Source: Delphinapterus leucas (Eukaryota; Chordata; Mammalia; Artiodactyla; Monodontidae). Taken from it: a stretch of DNA of 64,000 nt. Shown here piece after piece: positions 44,375 through 56,158 of this stretch; the stretch's first letter is position 1, and every line of letters starts with the position of its first letter. The DNA lies in NCBI RefSeq assembly GCF_002288925.2, contig NW_022098050.1, positions 6,952,710 through 7,016,709 on the forward strand. Direction: 5' to 3'. The position numbers and the translations under genes are program-made. The notes under the pieces were generated by a model, which was given only the letters and a program-made list of their open reading frames with translations, was not told the origin of the DNA and ran no database searches.

Positions 44375-44595
44375 TAGCCTCTGCAGTTAGAAGACTTATA
44401 TAGAAGAATCTCAGCTCCATAATTATCAGATGCCTGATGGTGGGCAAGTCTTATAACCTCTTCGGGGCCTCAGACTCCTCATCTGTAAAGTAGTGATAAA
44501 GATAGATCCTGACTGAAAAGGTTATGTTTGTTGAGAGGACTGAAGCCCTGACTACAATGACTGACACACAATAAGTACCAATTGTTATGATTATC
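44375..44595 (+). repeat. MIR
   Basis: Sense MIR blocks: 'ctcagctccataattatcag', 'gtgggcaagtcttataacct', 'cttcggggcctcagactcct', 'catctgtaaagtagtgataa' and 'tgactgacacacaataagta'. Confidence 0.85.
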
Positions 44596-45119
44596 TATGA
44601 AAGTTGGTTGTTAATTTGTTGTGAGTGTGTGTGGCAGGAGGGTGTAATTAAAATGAGTCATATGAGCCTGTTTCCAGTGTAGTAAATGGCTACAGACTGG
44701 TTGAGTCCTTCTTAAGCCCCTGGATTCACTATTGGTCTTCTATGTGGAATGACATCTGATACCTTATTTTGAAACACTTGTTTGAAAATCAAGACTCCCT
44801 CAATGGGAAATACTTCTTAAGATCTTTAGAAGAGCATAAATCGTACTTTGATTTCTATTTCCCTTTCCCAAAGGAATAAGATTAAGAGTAATAGATGCAG
44901 CGATTGGGTAGGGAAACCTCCTGGTATGGGAAGCACAGGGCTGTGCCCCTCTTGCTCCCTGTAAGGTCTCTCTATTTGTTGAAATCAGCCTTCTGCTGCT
45001 AGGAATTAATTTCTTCAGGCTGTGCTTCTAGTAAACTCATTCACACTAAGCTGTTCTGGGGGTGCTTAACATGTTTATTTGTAATTTATTTCGGGGTAGC
45101 CTTTCCTGGTAATGGTTGT
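44596..45119. other. Unique non-coding sequence
   Basis: No recognised repeat or gene. Confidence 0.4.
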
Positions 45120-46806
45120 GTTTATTTTTTTAAACAGATAAAGCATAATTTACATACCCTGAGTTCACTCCTTTTAAGTGTACAATTCAGTGATTCTTGA
45201 ATGAAGAACTCAATGATTATTGAATTTATAGAGTTGACGAAACATCACCACAATCCAGTTTTGGAACATTTCCATCACCTCCAAAAGATCTCTCATGCCC
45301 ATTTGCCTGCCACCCCCAGCCCCAGGCAACTATTAATCTGCTTTCTGTATTTATAGATTTGCCTTTTCTGGACATTTCATCAGAATGAAATCATACAGCG
45401 TATGGTCTTTTGGGTCTGGCTTCTTTCACTCAGCATAATGTTTTTTGAAATTCAGCCACATTGTAGCATGTATAAGAACTTCATTGCTTTTTATTGCCTG
45501 ATAGGGTTCTACTGTATGGATATACATTTGTTTCTCCATTGCCAGTTGATGGATATTTGATTGTTTCCACCTTTTGCCCATTATGAATAATGGTGCTATG
45601 AACGTGCATGTACAAGTCATTGTATGGATGTATGTTTTTATTTCTCTTTCATAAATAACCAGGAGTGGAATTGACGGGTCATATGCTAAAGGAGGAGTCT
45701 AGTTTCTATATATCCTTGCCAACACTTATTACTGTCTGTCTTTTTTGATGATAGCCATTCTAGTGGGTGTGAAATGATAGCTCATTGTAGTTATAATTTG
45801 AATTTCACTAATGAATAATGATGTTGAGCATCTTTGTACATATTTATTATTTATAGGTTTCTTTGCTGAAATGTCTATTCAAATCTTTTGCCAAAAATTT
45901 AACTGGGTTGTTTGCCTTTTTACTGTTGTGTTGTAAGAGTTCTGTACATACTCTGGATACAAATCCTTTATCAGATACATAATTTGCAAATATTTCCTCT
46001 CAGTTTGTGGCTTGTCTTTTAATTTTCTTAAAAGTGCCTTTTGAAGAGCAAAGTTTTAAATTGTTATACAGTGCAATTTATCATTTTTATTGATTGTATT
46101 TTTGATGTTGTATCTAAGAACTCTTTGCCTAGATCGAGGCCATAAAGTTTTCTCCTGTATTTTCTTCTGAAAGTTTTATACTTTTAGCTCTTCAGTTTAG
46201 GTCTATGATGCACTGTGAGTTAATTTTTGTGAGTAGTGTGAGGAAAGCATCTAAATTCATCTTTTTTCATGTGGATATCCAGTTGTTCCAGTGCCTTTTG
46301 TTGAAAAGATTTTTGTTTCTCTATAAAATTGCATTGACACGTGCAGGTCTAAGAAATAATACAGAGTGGTCCGTGGTGCACTTTGGCTAGTTTTCTCCAA
46401 TGGTAACATTTTGCAAAACTACAGTATAATATTATAACCTGGGTATTGACATTGATATGATCCATAGCTCTTATTCAGATTTTCCTAGTTTTATTTATAC
46501 TCATTTGTGTGTGTGGGGGGGGGGGTGGAGTGGGGGGCCATAACTTTATTAAGTCCTATACAGTTTTATCACCTGTGTAGGTTGGTGTATCCACCACCAC
46601 AGTCAAGGAACTGAACAGTTCCAACACCACAAGGATCACTCCTGTTGCCCTTTTATAACCACTCCCACTTTCCTGCCACCACCACCCTTGCCCCTCCCTG
46701 ACCACTGGCAAACACTAATCTGACCTCTATTTCTAAAATTTCATCATTTCAAAAATCTTATATGAAGCGAACCATGTGTTATGTAACAATTTGGGATTGG
46801 CATTTT
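45120..46806 (-). mobile_element. Old L1M 3' part(s), next to U6 pseudogene
   Basis: Complement of L1M: 'taaacagataaagcataatt', 'ggtctggcttctttcactca', 'ttgcctgatagggttctact', 'aatgatgttgagcatctttg' and 'ggtctatgatgcactgtgag' up to about 46340. A second stretch of L1M 3'UTR type follows (46350-46806: 'tggcaaacactaatctgacc', 'atcttatatgaagcgaacca'). So one or two elements are present. A G-run (12 G, about 46518-46529) follows a 'gtgtgtgtgg' tract. Confidence 0.75.
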
Positions 46807-46812
46807 TCACTC

Positions 46813-46919
46813 AAAAAAATATGGAGCACTTTAAATTTGCATATCGTCCTTGCAAAGGGACCATGCTAATCTTTTTCATCTCATTGCCGTTTTCATGTAT
46901 GTGATGCCAAAGTGCATAT
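46813..46919 (-). pseudogene. RNU6-like: U6 snRNA pseudogene
   Basis: The complement matches the ~107-nt U6 spliceosomal RNA over nearly its full length. Read in plus: 'aaaaatatggagcactttaa', 'atttgcatatcgtccttgca', 'aagggaccatgctaatcttt' and 'gtatgtgatgccaaagtgca' correspond to the 3' end, the internal stem-loop region, the conserved ACAGAGA-side block and the 5' end. About a quarter of positions differ and the ACAGAGA box is changed, so it is not functional. The upstream sequence has no recognisable snRNA promoter. The 3' A-run complement joins directly to L1 3'UTR sequence in the same orientation. Confidence 0.88.
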
Positions 46920-46920
46920 A

Positions 46921-48562
46921 ATCATTTATTTTTTAATGTTGGTACTGATGTATTTGTATCATATCTCTCGATTTTTATTTATTTTCTATGTATCATGTCT
47001 TTTTGTTCCTGTATTCCTCCTTTATTACCTTTTTTTGTATTAAATAATTTTTTTCTAGTGTCCCCTTTAAATTCCTTTGTTTTTAATTATATTTTTTGGA
47101 ATGATTTTCTTAGTGCTTCTTCTGGAGGAATTATAATATGCTTCTAAACTTAAAAACAATCTATTTCAGATAATGCTAACTTAATTCCAGTAAAATATAG
47201 AAACTGCTCCGATATTGCTCTATTGCCTCCCCCTTCCTTTGTGATACTATTGTCATATATATTACTTCTTTATATGCTATATTCCTCTAATTATAACTAT
47301 TCTTTATGTGATTCTTTTTTAAATGTGTTAAGAGAAGAAATGAGAAAAACTCTCTTTATCTTTTTTATTTAACTGCATAATTACCTTTATTCATGCTCTT
47401 TATTTCTTTGTGTGAATTTGAATTACTGTCTAGTGCCATTTCTTTTCAGCCTGAAGAATTTCCTTTAGTATTTAGTATTCTTTATAAGGCAAGTCATCTT
47501 TATCTGGGAACGTCTTTATTTTGCCTTCATTTTTGCTGGACATGGGATTCTTGGTTGATTTTTTTTTTCTTTCAGTACTTTGAATATGTCACCCTCCTGC
47601 TTTCTGGGCCTTCACCATTTCTGGTGTTAAACTATTGAGTCCCTTCCCCATTGTATGTGATGGGTTGTTTTTCTCTTGCTACTTTCAATATTTTCTCTTT
47701 TTCTTTGGCTTTCAACACTTTGACTATGATGTATCTCAGTGTGGATTTCTTTGCGTTTTTTTCTACTTGGAGTTCATTGAGCTTCTTGAATGTGTAGATT
47801 AATGTTTTTGATGAAGTTTGATAACGTTTTTGGCCATTATGTCTTCAAATGTTCTTTTCTGCCCCTTTTTCTCTCTCTTCCTCTTGGACTTCATGTACGC
47901 TTATGCTGGTATACTTAATGATGTCTCACAGATCTCTCAGATTCTGCTAATATTTCTTCATTATGTTTTTTTTCTGTTCTTTGGGTTGGACAATTTCTAT
48001 TGATTTACCTTCAAGTTTGCTGATTCTTTCTTCTGCTAGCTGAAGTCTGTTGTTGAGTCCCTCTAGTGAATTTTTCCTTTCAGTTCTTGTAGTCCTAAAC
48101 TCCAGAATTTCAAAATGGTCCTTTTAAAATAATTTTTGTCTCTTTATTGATATTCTGTATTTGATGAGTTGCTATTGTTATATTTCCTTTTAATTCTTTA
48201 AACATGGTTTCCTTTAGTTCTTTGAACATATTTGTAATACCTGCTTTGAATTCTTTGTCTGGTAAGTCCATCACCCGAGATCTTTCAGAAACAGCTTCTA
48301 TTGCCTGCCTTTTTTCTTGTGTATGGGTCACCCTGTCCTGTTTTTGTTTTTTGCATGCCTCATAACTTTTTGTTGAAAACTGGACATTTTCGATAATGTA
48401 TTATAGCATCTCTGGATTCTTATTCTCCTCTCCCCTGGGTTTATTGTTGCTGTTTTTGTTTTTTTGGTGTTTATTTGTTTAGTGACTTGCCTGGACTAAT
48501 TCTATGGTGTCTCTCTCCCTAGTAGTGTGCAATCACTGATGTCTCTACTCAGTATTTTAAGA
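46921..48562 (-). mobile_element. Old L1M 5' region
   Basis: Complement of a frequent L1M 5' region: 'cctgtattcctcctttatta', 'ccagtaaaatatagaaactg', 'cagcctgaagaatttccttt', 'aagtcatctttatctgggaa', 'actttgactatgatgtatct', 'cttggagttcattgagcttc', 'gtcttcaaatgttcttttct', 'tttgctgattctttcttctg', 'gttgaaaactggacattttc'. The frames are destroyed. Confidence 0.82.
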
Positions 48563-48567
48563 AAACA

Positions 48568-49250
48568 ATTCTTTTTAAAAATTGAGGTATAACTAGCATA
48601 TAAAATCATATTAGTTTCAAGTGTACAACATTTGATATTGTATATATTGTGAAATTGTCATCACAATAAGTCTAGTTAACACTCATCACCATAATAGTTA
48701 CAAAAATTTTTTTTTCTTGTGATGAGGACTTTTACTGCCTTAGCAACTTTTAAATATGCTGTACAGTATTATTAACTATAGTTACTATGCTGTACATTAC
48801 ATCCCTATGATTTATTTTATAACTGGACGTTTGAACCTTTTGACCGCCTTTACCCATTTCACCCACCCATCAACTCCCCGCCTCTGGCAATCACCAATCT
48901 GTTCTTTGTATCTATGAGCTCATTTTTTTTGATTCTACATATAAGTGAGATCGTATGGTATTTGTCTTTCTCTATATGACTTATTTCACTTAGCATAATG
49001 CCCCCATGGTCCATCCATGTTTTTGCAAATGGCAAGATCTCATTCTTTTTTATGGCTGAATAGTATATATATACACACACACACACATATATCTATATCT
49101 ATATCTATCTCACATCTTCTTTATCCATTCATTCGTTGATGGACACTTAGGTTGTTTCCATATCTTGGCTATTGTAAATAATGCTGCAGTGAACATGGAG
49201 GTGCATATATATTTTCAAATTTGTGTTTTTATTTTCTTTAGATAAAAAAG
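48568..49250 (-). mobile_element. L1 3' end inserted in the L1M
   Basis: Complement of a younger L1 3'UTR: 'aaaaattgaggtataactag', 'caagtgtacaacatttgata', 'ctggcaatcaccaatctgtt', 'acttagcataatgcccccat', 'ggacacttaggttgtttcca'. It separates the L1M parts at 46.9-48.56 and 49.26-50.1 kb, so it came later. A '(ta)(ca)(tatc)' microsatellite lies at about 49062-49110. Confidence 0.85.
49062..49110. repeat. (TA)n(CA)n(TATC)n compound microsatellite
   Basis: 'tatatatatacacacacaca' then 'tatatctatatctatatcta' within the L1 3'UTR. Confidence 0.93.
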
Positions 49251-49254
49251 CCCC

Positions 49255-50095
49255 CACTCCAATTTAAAAAAAATGATTTTTGATTTTATGTTTAAGCCTG
49301 GTTTTCTGGGGTTGCTCCTTGGTTAGCATAACTTAGTGGTTAGCCAAAGATTGGTCAGATGTTTTGTTTAAACACCTTGAGCCAGTAGGGCTTTTACTCT
49401 CGCCAATGGATCTGTGTGTTTGGGAAATGACATTCAGAGTTTAGGTACTGTACAAGTCCTTCACAGCTTTTGCTTTCTGTGCTTGCAAAGTTTCACATTC
49501 ATCCAAGAATGAGTAGCTCACTAAGGACCTCTCCGGTCTCGGTCTCTTCTGGGTGTAAACACATAGCCTTTCAGACCCCCAGGGATATTTGGGAGCTTAT
49601 CAAGGCTGACTGTGGCTGTCTTGATCCCCAGATCTCACTGATAATTTTTTTAGCTTTCTGCGGGTATACCCAACCAGTATGGCAATCTCAAACTAGCTTT
49701 TTTGCTCTTCTTTGATTATTTCCTGCCGAGATTGCTACATTGTTTTCAACAATGCCCCTGGGCATGAGTTTTTCTATGCTTACTTCAAATTATGTCAACC
49801 CCTTTAGCAATGGAGCTGCTGGTGCTTATGGCCTGCCTTGCCCTTGTAGAACCCTTGTGCCTCAGAGCTGAGAGGTAGGGAACAGCTTCAGGCAAAAACA
49901 CAGTAAACTCTCCCTGTTCTTACTGAGATTCAGTAGTTTTTCTTAAATAAGTGCTTATCTGTTTTTTGCATTTGGTCAATTTCCAGATTCCAGAAATTGT
50001 TGTTTTTGACAGTTTTGTCCAGTTTTATTGTTGCTCTTTGGGAAGAGGATTTACCAAGCTCCTCACTCAGCTATTCTGGAAGTCCTGCTCCAGTA
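49255..50095 (-). mobile_element. L1M 5'UTR side, continuing the 46.9 kb element
   Basis: 'aacaccttgagccagtaggg', 'ctctgggcat'-like 'gcccctgggcatgagttttt', 'ttggtcaatttccagattcc', 'tgctctttgggaagaggatt' and the end 'agctattctggaagtcctgc' fit the far 5' end of an old L1M in complement. The final block is the 'ccatcttggaag'-type 5' terminus. Confidence 0.65.
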
Positions 50096-51800
50096 ATGAC
50101 CTTCTGTGGTTGTGTTTGCCACAGACAACACCCAAACTGGAAGGCTTCTCAGAACAGAGCAGATTCATATTTGGAGTAGTGTCTGCACATCTTGGGTGGG
50201 GCAAGGGTGGAGCAAGTTCCATTGATATGTCTCTTTAATATCTCATCAACTTTCAAAAGGAGACTTACAAAGAGACTGAGCATCCTGTATTCAGAGAGAG
50301 GATGAGTAATCAGTGCCCCAGAAGTTTGCCACCCTACGTGGCAGTGAATGTGAAGGCTGGTGTGGATGGGGCATCCACACACATTTTTGGAATAGTCTTC
50401 AGGATGGAAGATTGAGAAGGAGGGGGAATGTTTTCCTTCATAAGACATTAATTGTGGGAAATAGAGGATGGAAAACCACTTGTGGAGAAAACTTCCAGAT
50501 TAAAAAAAATTACTAAAGGATATGTTTCTCTTCTTCTTTACATATTTATACATCTATAAATTGTTGTGTGTCTGTTTGTCCATTGTTAGACTCAGTGTTC
50601 TCTTTGGGCCTGGCTGTCAATATACTCATGAAGCTAGATGGACATCCTTCATAGTCAGAGTGATGGCTCCTGTAGTGTTTTGGGGTCTCTGTGTGTCTGT
50701 GTGTGTGCCATAGGGAATCCCTTCCAACACAAAGTTTCTTGGGGTACCAGAGCTGCTATATGCAAATGAAGCTCTTTGATGTGTATTTTCAATTAATCAA
50801 TGACTCTTGCATAGAATAAATGAAGTTAATTTTTTCCCCTTACCAGTCTTAAATCATAGTTTATAATGTTAATGAAGGTTGGGTTTTTCCTGATGTTGCT
50901 TCAACTTTTATGCACTGTCTTTTGCTTATTTTACTAATACCTGTGCAAGAACATAGTGTCTAAATTGGTCTAAAGGCATCTTTCTAAATTTAAAAACAGT
51001 GTTGAAGAGCAGTACTCTTCCCAAGTATGTGTCTTATGAGTGAGGGTGAGCATTTAACCGATTACTATGCAGGAACTGGGTGCCGATTACTGAACAAATG
51101 CCTTAAGGGAGCAGCAACTTGCATAACCCCATTTTGAAAAAGTAGATGTTTTTATTTTCTCTTTCTCAGTTTTAGCTGGTATTTTAAAGAGAGATGTGAT
51201 TTTGCAGCTTTGGGGAGCACTCGTCTATTTCGGGCAATTGTCAGAACCGAGAACTGGAGGAGTTTAAGAAGAGGGCTCCAGTGCTCTGTTCTATAAAATA
51301 TTGTAGAAGCAAAGAGTCTTTGGTTTTTAACAGCCAAGTTCTGACCATTTTGTGAGCAAATGTTGTACTAAAAGACAGAAATACAGCTTAGAGAATAGCT
51401 TCAGAGGACAAATGGCAGGGGAGGTCCAGGCAGCTATGCCTTAGTGCTTTAGTCATCTTTAATGGAAATGGAGCCTCTAGCCAAGCCTAATATATAATGT
51501 ATCATAAAACATATGTCTGTCAGTCTCCCAGGTACGTTAAGTAGGGAAAACACAGACCTCAAAGGGAAGCTATGGCAGGCCTTGCAGAGGGGCTCAAATT
51601 ACTTGGCGTGTTGTAGGGGGGCTGGAGACTGTGGAGGAGGAATGATGTAATGTATATTTTTAGTGCTTCTAAGAAGTGACTGTCTCCAGCCCTGTTCCGG
51701 TGGGTCGTGGGAGGGGGAATGGGAAAGGGAGGGGCTAGATTTATAGATCTGCATGGGAAAATTGAGTTGGGTGCCCGTTTTACAGATGCTTAAGCTTTTT
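50096..51800. other. Unique non-coding sequence
   Basis: About 1.7 kb with no recognised repeat. Short frames up to 99 codons have no domain similarity. Confidence 0.45.
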
Positions 51801-51845
51801 CTTTTTAATTTAGAATATATATAAATACATATATATATAAATATA

Positions 51846-51894
<49 letters not shown>
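51801..51894. repeat. (TA)-rich then (GT)23 microsatellite
   Basis: An AT-rich 'tacatatatatataaatata' block followed by 46 bases of uninterrupted 'gt' (51849-51894). It yields artificial Cys-Val and Thr-His repeat frames. The long pure run should be length-polymorphic. Confidence 0.97.
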
Positions 51895-51896
<2 letters not shown>

Positions 51897-52174
51897 CCCC
51901 CAGGGAATATAGTACAGCAGGGAAGAGATGGGATGCATCTAGCTGATGACATTTCACAGAATGTCCACCACCTTTGCATCTTGCTGTTGCCTCATCCTTT
52001 TCCCCTGGTGAAACAAGGGCCCAAGGCACCCTAGTAAGGATTGCTATCTCTGTCCTGATGCTCAAGAGCCCCGGTTAGCTGCATATCTCAGGGTGCCCTC
52101 AGCCACCATCTGAATTTCCTGCTGTCCCAGCATGTTCTGTCCCCAGCTAGACAGTCCTGCTTGGTAGATTCTTG

Positions 52175-52300
52175 TCCTTTCCCATTATTGAGCCTACTTC
52201 TTTGAGTGCCAGTTCCACCTATGAGCTGAAAGACCTTGGGTGTAACCTCTATGACTCTGAGTTTCCTTATCTGTATTATGGGAAGAATAAACTATCTCTT
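52175..52300 (+). repeat. MIR fragment
   Basis: 'gagtgccagttccacctatg', 'agctgaaagaccttgggtgt' and 'gagtttccttatctgtatta' are sense MIR. Confidence 0.75.
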
Positions 52301-52407
52301 TGGGACTCAAATATACGTCTGCTGACTTCAGCCCTAAAGCATGTTCTGTGGCTCACCAAAGGGTCCCTACACTCAAAATGTCATTTCTGCTGTATTTTTC
52401 CAAACTA

Positions 52408-52647
52408 CAGTTGACCCTTGAACAACGAAGGGGTTAGGGCTGCTAAACCCCCTTCCCCCCCTCAGTCAAAAATTCACCTAAAAGTTTATAGTCAGCCCTC
52501 CATATTCATGGTTCCGCATCCTCAGGCCCACATCCACAGATTCAACCAACCCCGGATTGTGTAATAGTGTAGTATGAATTTATTGAAAAAAACTTTCCTA
52601 CAAGGGGACCTGAGTAGTTCAAACCTGTGTTGTTCAAAGGTCAACTG
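52408..52647. mobile_element. Tigger-type (Tc1/mariner) MITE
   Basis: Terminal inverted repeats 'cagttgacccttgaacaac' and 'gttgttcaaaggtcaactg' match at 18 of 19 positions. They are bordered by TA dinucleotides, the target duplication of this superfamily. About 240 bases and non-coding, so an internally deleted Tigger. Confidence 0.93.
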
Positions 52648-52810
52648 TATGCCCTGTCTCTCCCTAGAAAAGCCCACTGAAATAATTTCCTATATCAAGT
52701 CTTATCAAAAGAGATCAACCTGGTTCCACTCATTTTATTTATGCTAAGAATTCTCTATGCTTTTGGAACTTCCTATCATTCTACCTCTCCTGAGCCTCAG
52801 CACACAGGTC

Positions 52811-52903
52811 AGCATGTACTCAAGCATACACATGTGCACACGCATGTGCTCAAGCATACCCATGTGCACACACATGTGCACACACACACTTGTGCTCATA
52901 CAC
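52811..52903. repeat. Minisatellite of ~30-base units, CA-rich
   Basis: Units 'ctcaagcatacacatgtgca' and 'ctcaagcatacccatgtgca' recur about 30 bases apart, then shrink to 'catgtgcacacacac'. It contains many ATGTGCACAT-like palindromic pieces. Confidence 0.88.
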
Positions 52904-52905
52904 AG

Positions 52906-53548
52906 CACCACAGAGCATGGAGAGAGTGGCTCTTCATGTGATGTGTGATATGATTTAAAGTTGTACTTAGACCAGAGTCTTTGCCCTAAAATGAAGAAAG
53001 CAGCCCTTTATCTAACTTTAGCAGCCTCATTATTTTGATTCATGGTGGGTTTTCCATACATGTTCTGCTGGGAACAACGAAATTATCACCTTATCCTTGG
53101 CATGCATGGGCACAGGTGAGGTACCTGGAGAGTAGGGGTGGGCTGCTATCAGAGGGATAAATGGGCACCTAAGTCCAACCTGACTCATGTGCCAGTGTTT
53201 CTCAGGATCAGCCCAGTCCACACAGCTGTGTCTGGTTTTTAGATGTTGCTGTCACTTTATGAATATTTAAGCATATTCACACTTGCTCAGCTTCTCAATG
53301 ATTTAAAAACCCCCTTCAGGGCCTAAGCCCTCCTTTTCTCCTTTTGCTGTCTCTTCTAATGTTGTCTATAGGGATTGGTAGAATAGCTTTAACTTTTGGC
53401 CGTGACCCAGTGTAAGAAATACATTTTATACTTCAATCAGTTCATACATGCATGTATACAAATATATAAGTGACTGAAGGCTTTTCCAAAACTACACTAA
53501 CCCTTCCTGCATGCCAGGTCAAGCTTAGTTTGATCTATTCTATTGTGT
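52906..53548. other. Unique non-coding sequence
   Basis: No recognised repeat or gene. Confidence 0.4.
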
Positions 53549-53561
53549 TGTATCCCATTTT

Positions 53562-53892
53562 TTAAAAAAAGATTTAATTTTATTTATTTTTGGCTGCGTT
53601 GGGTCTTCGTTGCTGTGTGCGGACTTTCTCTAGTTGTGGTGAGCGGGGGCTACTCGTCGTTGTGGTGCACGGGCTTCTCATTGCGGCAGCTTCCCTTATT
53701 GCAGAGCACGGGCTCTAGGTGTGTGGGCTTCAGTAGTTGTGGCTCGCGGGATCTAGAGTGCAGGCTCAGTAGTTGTGGCACACGGGCTTAGTTGCTCCGT
53801 GGCATGTAGGATCTTCCCGGACCAGGGATGGAACCCATGTCCCCTGCATTGGCAGGTGGATTCTTATCTACTGTGCCACCAGGGAGTTCCCT
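53562..53892 (-). mobile_element. Full-length long-type CHR SINE
   Basis: Complement of a complete element with three 'cagtagttg' modules and head complement 'ccaccagggagttccct'. Target duplication 'tgtatcccattttt' is perfect (53549-53562 and 53892-53905). Confidence 0.95.
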
Positions 53893-53974
53893 GTATCCCA
53901 TTTTTAAATGATGCTCTTGACCCACTGTGGCAAAAATGGTTACGGAACCCATTTCCTCTCTGGGCACACAGCTA

Positions 53975-54347
53975 GTCTACATTTTCCAGCCTCCCTCAAG
54001 GTTTGATGTGGCCAAGGCACTGAATTCTAGCTAATAAAATCTGGTCAGGAGTAATGTGCCTCTTTCAGGTTTGACCTATAAAAGCTTTCCACGTGGGATC
54101 CATCAAGGCTTTTCCCACGCCACTGGCTTGATGCAGACAAATGTGGCAATCTTGAAAGCCACATGTTTAAGATGTCAGTGCCTCAAGATGGAGTGAGCCT
54201 GAGCCCCAGGCCTTGAGTCTCTGGTTAGAGCACCCATTTTGGACTTTATGTGAGGGCCAAATAAGCTTCTATTGTTTTGAACCACTATACATTTTGTGTT
54301 TGTTCATTATAATAGCAGCTAGCATTATCCTGACTAATGTACCCCCA
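53975..54347 (+). mobile_element. MLT1-type solo LTR
   Basis: 'ggtttgatgtggccaaggca', 'ctttcaggtttgacctataa', 'tcttgaaagccacatgttta', 'gtgcctcaagatggagtgag', 'ataagcttctattgttttga' and 'attatcctgactaatgta' are in MLT1 (J/K-like) order, including the polyadenylation-like 'aaataagcttct' and the LTR end. Confidence 0.85.
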
Positions 54348-55217
54348 CTAAACTCATCGGTTTAATTTACGTGCACTATCGTTTTCAATTTAAAGTTTTC
54401 CAAAGAGACTTTCTGTAGCACCCGACAGCTCTCTTTGATTCCCCTGAACCCACCAGCCCCACAAGCAGCACTTCATAATTGAAGGAGTAAAGCACAGGAA
54501 ACTGCTAAACAGATTGTTGGATGCAGCTGTCAGAATATGTCTATGACAAGTATTTGGGCCCACATTTGCAGGCCACTGGTACTTAACCCAGTCGTCTTGT
54601 GTTCACAGCACAGTGTTTCTAAAAATGGCAACTGCAGGTTGCGATAGTGAGAAGTTTAACTTGATTAGTATGGGAGTTTCTTACTATAGATTTTTGAATA
54701 AAGCAATATTCCCTGTCTGGGATGCAGAATGAGGAAAGGGACTTAAAGAATGGTAAAGCCTGTCCTTCCCCTTACTTGTGCTTTCTGAGACCTTTGGGGC
54801 TTTATGGCCTCTGATTATTGCTCTTAAACTCTGGATAAACTCACAGAATAAAATTAGCCCGAACAGAGGACAGACATCCTGGCCAGCCACAGACTCCTTC
54901 ATCCCTGGGGGAAATAATCAAGAGAAGAATCCACAGGCTTGTTATTCTTCAACTTCCTCCCTTCCTCCCTGTAGCCCTTTAGCCTTCCCTCTCCCTGTCT
55001 CCTTTCCTAGAACCCAAACTGAAAAAGTCTGGTATTGGTAAAAGCCCTTGTTGGGCTTTTTCTTACAGTCTTGACTTGAGAAGAGTGGCTTATGCTTTCC
55101 ATCTGTCATCTTTCCCATCCTGCTACGACAGATACTAATAATACCCCAACTCTGTAAGCGTGAAAACTTCTCAAGTGCAGCCAGGGTTGGGAACCATCTT
55201 GGGAACCTGCAGCCAGA
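54348..55217. other. Unique non-coding sequence
   Basis: Frames up to 87 codons without domain similarity. No repeat recognised. Confidence 0.45.
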
Positions 55218-55385
55218 TCACTGCTTCTCAAACTTTCTGTGCATATCAATCACCAGGGGATATTGTTAAAGTGTAGATTTTGTTTTACTAGGTCTGGCCT
55301 GGATCCGATATTCTGCACTCCTAACGCATTCCCAAGAGATGTCTTTGCAGCTGGTCCTTGGTCCACACTTTGGGTAGCAAGAAGC
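55218..55385. mobile_element. MER5A-type hAT MITE
   Basis: 'ctgcttctcaaactttctgt', 'gcatatcaatcaccagggga', 'tttactaggtctggcctgga' and 'gctggtccttggtccacact' are MER5A blocks, in the opposite orientation to the two copies at 20-22 kb. Confidence 0.85.
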
Positions 55386-55922
55386 CAAGTGACCTGGTCA
55401 GATTGCTCTTCACCACTGGATGCCATAGGCTCTCATCTGCAAGAATAAGAGGAGTCAGGGATCATTTTCTGGCTCTTGTATTCATCAGGTGATCAAACTC
55501 TATTCCACAAGGCAGGCACCGTGAGGATCAACAACCATCTCCAGACAAGGTAGGATGCTTTTGCCAGATTCTGCCAGACTCTGTCTCTTAATTTCTGGGT
55601 ACTCAGGTTACGTGGTGATAATTTTGAGATTCTTTGTCTAGCTGAAATTCATTTTTTAAAATATAATCATCCTTAAACCTTTCTGAAACTTGCCATTTGA
55701 AAATTTCTCTAACAAATAAGCCACCCCACTGAATATTTTATACCATAATTTTATTGAAGAAATCATACAGTATTGGCACTGGAAGGGATCTTGGAACCCA
55801 GCTTACCCACTACCCTGCATTTGAGGAAACTGGAAAATTGCAGACTCATTCCTCATGTTGAAGTATAATCTTCAAAATGTTAAAAACATGACACTTAGGC
55901 AAATATAGAATGGACACATGTC
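55386..55922. other. Mostly unique; weak MIR-like piece at 55770-55860
   Basis: 'cactggaagggatcttggaa' and 'gcatttgaggaaactggaaa' recall an old SINE tail but are not decisive. Otherwise nothing recognised. Confidence 0.4.
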
Positions 55923-55936
55923 AAAGATTTTATTCA

Positions 55937-56147
55937 GGGGCTTCCCTGGTGGCGCAATGGTTGAGAGTCCGCCTGCCGATGCAGGGGACACGGGTTCGTG
56001 CCCCGGTCCGGGAGGATCCCACATGCCGTGGAGCGGCTGGGCCCGTGAGCCATGGCCGCTGAGCCTGCGCGTCCGGAGCCTGTGCTCCGCAATGGCAGAG
56101 GCCGCAGCAGTGAGAGGCCCGCATACCGCAAAAAAAAAAAAAAAAAA
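55937..56147 (+). mobile_element. Young CHR-2-type (cetacean) SINE
   Basis: Complete: head 'ggggcttccctggtggcgca', B-box-like 'ggttcgtgccc' (55993-56003), body 'ccatggccgctgagcctgcg', tail 'gagaggcccgcataccgc' and about 18 A. Target duplication 'aaagattttattca' is perfect (55923-55936 and 56145-56158). Most CpGs survive, so it is among the youngest elements here. Confidence 0.96.
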
Positions 56148-56158
56148 GATTTTATTCA

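Noticed and set aside
46813..46919. Functional U6 snRNA gene
   Set aside because: Strong divergence including the ACAGAGA region, and no recognisable promoter upstream.
51599..52065. Thr/His-repeat frames of 86-126 codons
   Set aside because: Artefacts of the (GT)n microsatellite.
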